A program made the translations under genes and the position numbers. A stretch of DNA of 64,000 bases from Phallusia mammillata (Eukaryota; Chordata; Ascidiacea; Phlebobranchia; Ascidiidae), in assembly GCA_003260075.1 (NCBI GenBank), contig QLIY01000007.1:186001-250000 (forward strand), in the 5' to 3' direction. A model generated the notes under the pieces. That model was not told where the DNA came from and made no database searches. It worked only from the letters and a program-made list of their open reading frames with translations. Positions 61,601 to 64,000 of this stretch are shown piece after piece (the stretch's first letter is position 1; every line of letters begins with the position of its first letter).

Positions 61601-63997
61601 CTGGAGTGCGGGGGGGGGGATTGGGAGCCAGTTTACTCTCTGGTTTATGCCCAGTTCTGGCATCGTACAGAATAGGTGAGGTATAGCTTTTTTGGCCTGT
61701 TACTCCCAACAAACTGGAGTGCTGTTGGATGGCTACACTAGCCAATACGGCTGATTTCTCATCCTCAGCTGCACTGATGAGACTTTATAGGTCGAAAACA
61801 GTGTGCACTGTCTGCAGCTTATCATTTATTGGCTTGATGCTTTTCCCTTTTTATTGTCCAAATTTTGAGGTTTAATTTTTATTGTTAAGGTCTTGACCCT
61901 GACCTTCGTGACTCATACCAGAGGTCACCTCTTCACTGTGCAGCATTTGGTGGGTTCATCAACTGTATGAATTTGTTACTCGAAAATCGAGCAAATGTGG
62001 ATCTACAAGACAAAGAGGTACAAAGTTAACTGATTCGTTTGACCGCAATGGCTCATCCGAGTCAGAACCCAAATACTCGGTACCTATCATCACTGTTTTT
62101 TATGCCCGGTGCTTGGATGGGGGGGGGGCCTACAAGACAAAGAGGTACAAAGTTTACTGATTTGTTTGACCCCAATGGCTGATCCGAGTCAGAACCCAAA
62201 TACTCGGTACCTATCATCCCTGTTTTTGATGCCCGGTGCTCGGATGAGCAGTTGCACAAACTGGTGCAAGCATTAAATCTGCATATTTATAACATACGAA
62301 ACTAGTGATTGAAATGGTATCCAAAAACAAATGATTTAAAAATGCGTTAGACAGTGGAAAAATGCACACTTCTGTGGGCTGAACAGATTAATACACCTCT
62401 GGTGATGTAAGTCTCCTGGGAAAGCTACAAACAAGCGTAAAATTTGGAATGTTTGTGATGTCACAATGCACTGAGTGAGCATTAATGTATGAAGCCATCA
62501 CATAAATAAAGAAAAACTCTTAAACCAAACATGCACAAACTGGTCAAAACCTTCTGAAAAGTCTTAATCATTCTGTTTTTTCTTACTACCACAGGGATTG
62601 TCTGCTTTGCATTGGGCTGCACAGTCGGGCCAGTTGGATGCCACAAAACTCCTTTTCCAATGCTCAGCGTTTCCCAATCTTATGGAGTTCACTGAGGAAA
62701 GATTAACTCCCCTCGACCATGCCTTGCTAAATGAAAGGGATGAGGTGGCTCAGTATTTAATTGAACAAGGTAAGTTGATTGCAAACAACTACAGCTCAAT
62801 GTGGCCAGTATCAATGTGCATGCAAGTGAAACATTTAAAGTGTATTTAGAGTAAGACAAAGAACAATTTTTAGTGTTTCAAATATCCAGTTTGATCCTGG
62901 TGTATACATAGGGGGGGGGGTACAGAGAAAAACTGCGGGCCAACTATATCCAGTGCTTGTCATGTTTGTCGCAAAGTAAAACTGCGGGCCCACCTATCCT
63001 ATTTTTTCTCACGGGGGCCTATCCTATTTGTCTGCATTACAACGTCACAACTGTTTAATGTTCCTGCTGTATAACGGGGGGGGGGTTCAACTGTGTGATC
63101 ATTATGTTTCCAATGCAATGATGGAATTACAAAATGAAATAGACCCATCCCCCTTACAGTGCTTTTTAGGTTATCCAGACCTGTTGGAATTACATCCAAA
63201 ACCCATAAACTTAATGCATTTTGATTATAAAAAAAGCTTATACTTTATGTATTGTTGACAGGTGCATTGTCATCTGAAACAATTAGAGATATTGCAGCTG
63301 CAAGAATTCAAGCCTGTTTCAAAGGTTTTCGGGTAACATACTGTCTATATAATATATATTCCAAATAGACATAAAATGGTATGTAAACAAGTATGACTGA
63401 TGTCTAATGTCATTATATTACTGATGGTGGGATGAGCATTTGCCGAAACAGTTGAATGATAAAGCATGTCGCTTTTTAGGTCCATTTGGGCAGTTATATT
63501 CGTCATAGAATATCAGAGTTGAATATGGTGTTCTACAAAATGTTTATTGTTTTTCATAAATAAATATAACTGTCATTTTAAACAACGTAAAATAGTTGTA
63601 ATGAATTTTTTTATGCGTTTTATAGGTTCGCAAAAACTTTCTAAGAAGGAAAAATCTGCTGATGAAACATGAAATGCTTAGAAATAAAAAGTAAGTGCAT
63701 GTTTTATTTACTACTTTACTGTATTAGGAACTTATTTATAACATATATTTTACATGTTCTATAGAGGAAAACGAAGGCCTAACAATGCTGAAATTTTGGA
63801 ACATCTTAATGGAGTTTCTGAAGAAATAGTTCCAAAATCACCTAATGCCGACTCAGCGTTTGCAGACAGTCTGTATTCAGGTGACGGTTCCAGACAGGAT
63901 CAGTCGGAGGAAAACTTGTTTGAAGCAAGAACTATCAAATCAACCACAAATTTTATTGAAAAGAATGAACCAGATACATTGAACCCATCGACATCAG
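52620..63997 (+). CDS. INVS: Inversin (ankyrin repeats plus IQ motif), 3' end outside window
   Basis: Exons: 52620-52790, 53682-53760, 53983-54134, 54207-54309, 54370-54536, 55264-55437, 55739-55906, 56203-56383, 57640-57746 (extra copy 56879-56985), 58031-58208, 58691-58793 (partial copy 58504-58586), 59098-59219, 61207-61342, 61890-62017, 62595-62769, 63262-63332, 63626-63690, 63765-63997, ending at a donor on the edge. Inversin is a ciliary scaffold that directs Wnt signalling and left-right and kidney development. A low-complexity N-terminus (starting MNFFRKLRK) leads into a long ankyrin array: FGRTALMYCVLADRLECAK, GQTPLHLTTRNRHARCLDFL, RTALHWSAAFNNADYVKQL, FRTPLHWAAQLG, RSALMWAAGKGATDVIQTL, SPLHWAALGGHAEVCDLL and others. 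An IQ motif follows (AARIQACFKGFR|VRKNFLRRK). Phases join across all true exons. Several introns and two exons carry G-block duplications. Confidence 0.92.
52970..53665. repeat. Two-block mosaic in inversin intron 1
   Basis: Segment A (52970-53081), 10 G (53082-53091), segment B (53092-53253), 10 G (53254-53263), then A again (from about 53264), about 100 bp of new sequence, and B again (to about 53642). The last A-new-B series is the plausible true order. Confidence 0.9.
54540..54800. repeat. Duplication split by a 10-G block
   Basis: 124 bp of intron (54540-54663) recurs at 54674-54800 across 10 G (54664-54673), with a few substitutions. Confidence 0.9.
54930..55299. repeat. Duplication of an intron-exon border split by an 11-G block
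   Basis: 54930-55108 recurs at 55120-55299. Each copy ends with the acceptor and the first 36 bp of the inversin exon encoding ASYKFLELLHDR. The G block is at 55109-55119. Confidence 0.92.
56390..57858. repeat. About 710-750 bp duplication including an inversin exon
   Basis: The segment from 56390 to 57100 recurs from 57112 to about 57858 across 11 G (57101-57111). It duplicates the whole exon NTQIVKSLLSVGAKNS... with its introns. The second copy has extra intron sequence (for example after GGTTTACTGTATATGTTACA) and scattered substitutions. Confidence 0.92.
58410..58775. repeat. Duplication of an intron-exon border split by a 10-G block
   Basis: 58410-58586 recurs at 58598-58775. Both contain the acceptor and most of the exon EFLKTTSKAVHENSKLKQ. 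Only the second copy has the donor. G block at 58587-58596. Confidence 0.92.
59699..60035. repeat. Duplication split by a 10-G block
   Basis: About 163 bp of a long inversin intron (59699-59861) recurs at 59873-60035 across 10 G (59862-59871). The rest of this intron (59220-61206) holds MITEs and AT-rich sequence. Confidence 0.9.
60534..61043. mobile_element. hAT-like element nested in a foldback MITE
   Basis: Ends are TAGTGATGCACC and GGTGCATCACTA. Flanks are GTATTTAC (60526-60533) and TTATTTAC (61044-61051), 7 of 8 matching. The flanking sequence rejoins into the CTGATGA-core MITE (compare 45040-45075). The element contains a duplication across 11 G (60952-60962). Confidence 0.82.
61050..61150. 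mobile_element. CTGATGA-core MITE, right part
   Basis: The right part of the 44965-type MITE: TTGATGAAGGCGACCTG, GGGACGTCGAAATGTCGG, AGAGCTCTATAAAGTTGATG. Its left part lies before 60526, separated by the nested hAT. Confidence 0.7.
61469..61758. repeat. Foldback element with inner G-block duplication
   Basis: The left arm (61469-61513, containing CTGTATTGGCTA and CACTCCAGTTTGTTGGGAG) is the inverse of the right arm (61703-61758, CTCCCAACAAACTGGAGTG and TAGCCAATACGGCTGA). Inside, 61508-61609 recurs at 61620-61722 across 10 G (61610-61619). Confidence 0.8.
61767..61819 (+). ncRNA. Type I hammerhead ribozyme motif
   Basis: Stem I strand AGCTGCA (61767-61773) is followed directly by the core CTGATGA (61774-61780). 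Stem II is GAC/GTC (61781-61783 with 61791-61793) and closes a 7-nt loop. The core GAAA starts at 61794. Stem III is ACAGTG/CACTGT with a TG loop (61798-61811). A GTC cleavage triplet ends at 61812. TGCAGCT (61813-61819) pairs perfectly with stem I, 7 bp. The only departure is one extra A between GAAA and stem III, which may bulge or lower activity. It lies in an inversin intron on the sense strand, next to a foldback element. Predicted cut: after 61812. Activity is not known. Confidence 0.7.
62002..62246. repeat. Duplication split by a 10-G block
   Basis: 117 bp (62002-62118), starting with the last bases of the inversin exon ending LQDKE and its donor, recurs at 62130-62246 across 10 G (62119-62128). 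Confidence 0.92.
62911..63085. other. Two 10-G blocks without local duplication
   Basis: 10-G runs at 62911-62920 and 63076-63085 bracket 155 bp in an inversin intron. No neighbouring copy of the flanks was found, so here the blocks may replace missing sequence. AAAACTGCGGGCC occurs twice in between. Confidence 0.7.
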
Positions 63998-64000
63998 GTA

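Noticed and set aside
43165..63085. G blocks as G-quadruplex or regulatory elements
   Set aside because: Single runs of about 10 G of constant length at duplication borders, with no second to fourth G run nearby, do not look like quadruplex motifs.
1141..63085. Regular repeats as a CRISPR array or satellite
   Set aside because: Each duplicated pair has its own sequence and the pairs are unrelated to one another; the host is a eukaryote.

Overview
The window is animal DNA and looks like an ascidian (Ciona-like) tunicate. It is AT-rich, has compact intron-containing genes with GT-AG junctions, many small hAT and foldback elements, and gene content that fits a chordate: inversin, DPH3, MRM1, THUMPD3, and a tandem family related to BAAT and acyl-CoA thioesterases. 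The species is inferred from style and content. No searches were run. Exon boundaries were read by hand from splice motifs and reading-frame continuity, and may be off by a few bases.

Layout. 0.5-22.5 kb, minus strand: six BAAT/ACOT-like genes in a head-to-tail array (one cut by the left edge, three with intact frames or nearly so, two broken), plus the 3' flank of a seventh copy that is otherwise missing. 23.8-25.9 kb, minus: a hexose-6-phosphate mutarotase. 26.3-27.5 kb, minus: an intronless THUMPD3-like tRNA methyltransferase. 28.5-38.4 kb, minus: two paralogous two-domain fluoride exporters (FEX/CrcB/Fluc family). 38.4-47.9 kb: no gene recognised; foldback MITEs, tRNA-derived fragments and diverged direct duplications. 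47.95-51.6 kb, plus: DPH3 followed by MRM1, possibly an operon split by a hAT insertion. 52.6 kb to the right edge, plus: inversin, with ankyrin repeats and an IQ motif, running out of the window.

Dominant anomaly. About 40 pure G or C blocks, nearly all 10 nt (9-12), sit along the window. Most lie exactly between two near-identical direct copies of 65-760 bp that differ by a few percent. Two long blocks (51 C and 58 G) stand in for missing exon sequence. I read this as the signature of an assembly in which diverged haplotype contigs were joined end to end and the joints filled with G, rather than as real tandem duplication. It creates false exon duplications and frame breaks in BAAT-like gene C, both fluoride exporters, MRM1 and inversin. 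Long reads would settle it.

Other notable items: a nearly complete type I hammerhead ribozyme motif at 61767-61819, with decayed relatives near 42.7 kb; a MITE family carrying a CTGATGA...GAAA core; and several hAT elements with clear 8-bp target-site duplications, one of which supplies the only in-frame upstream ATG found for MRM1.
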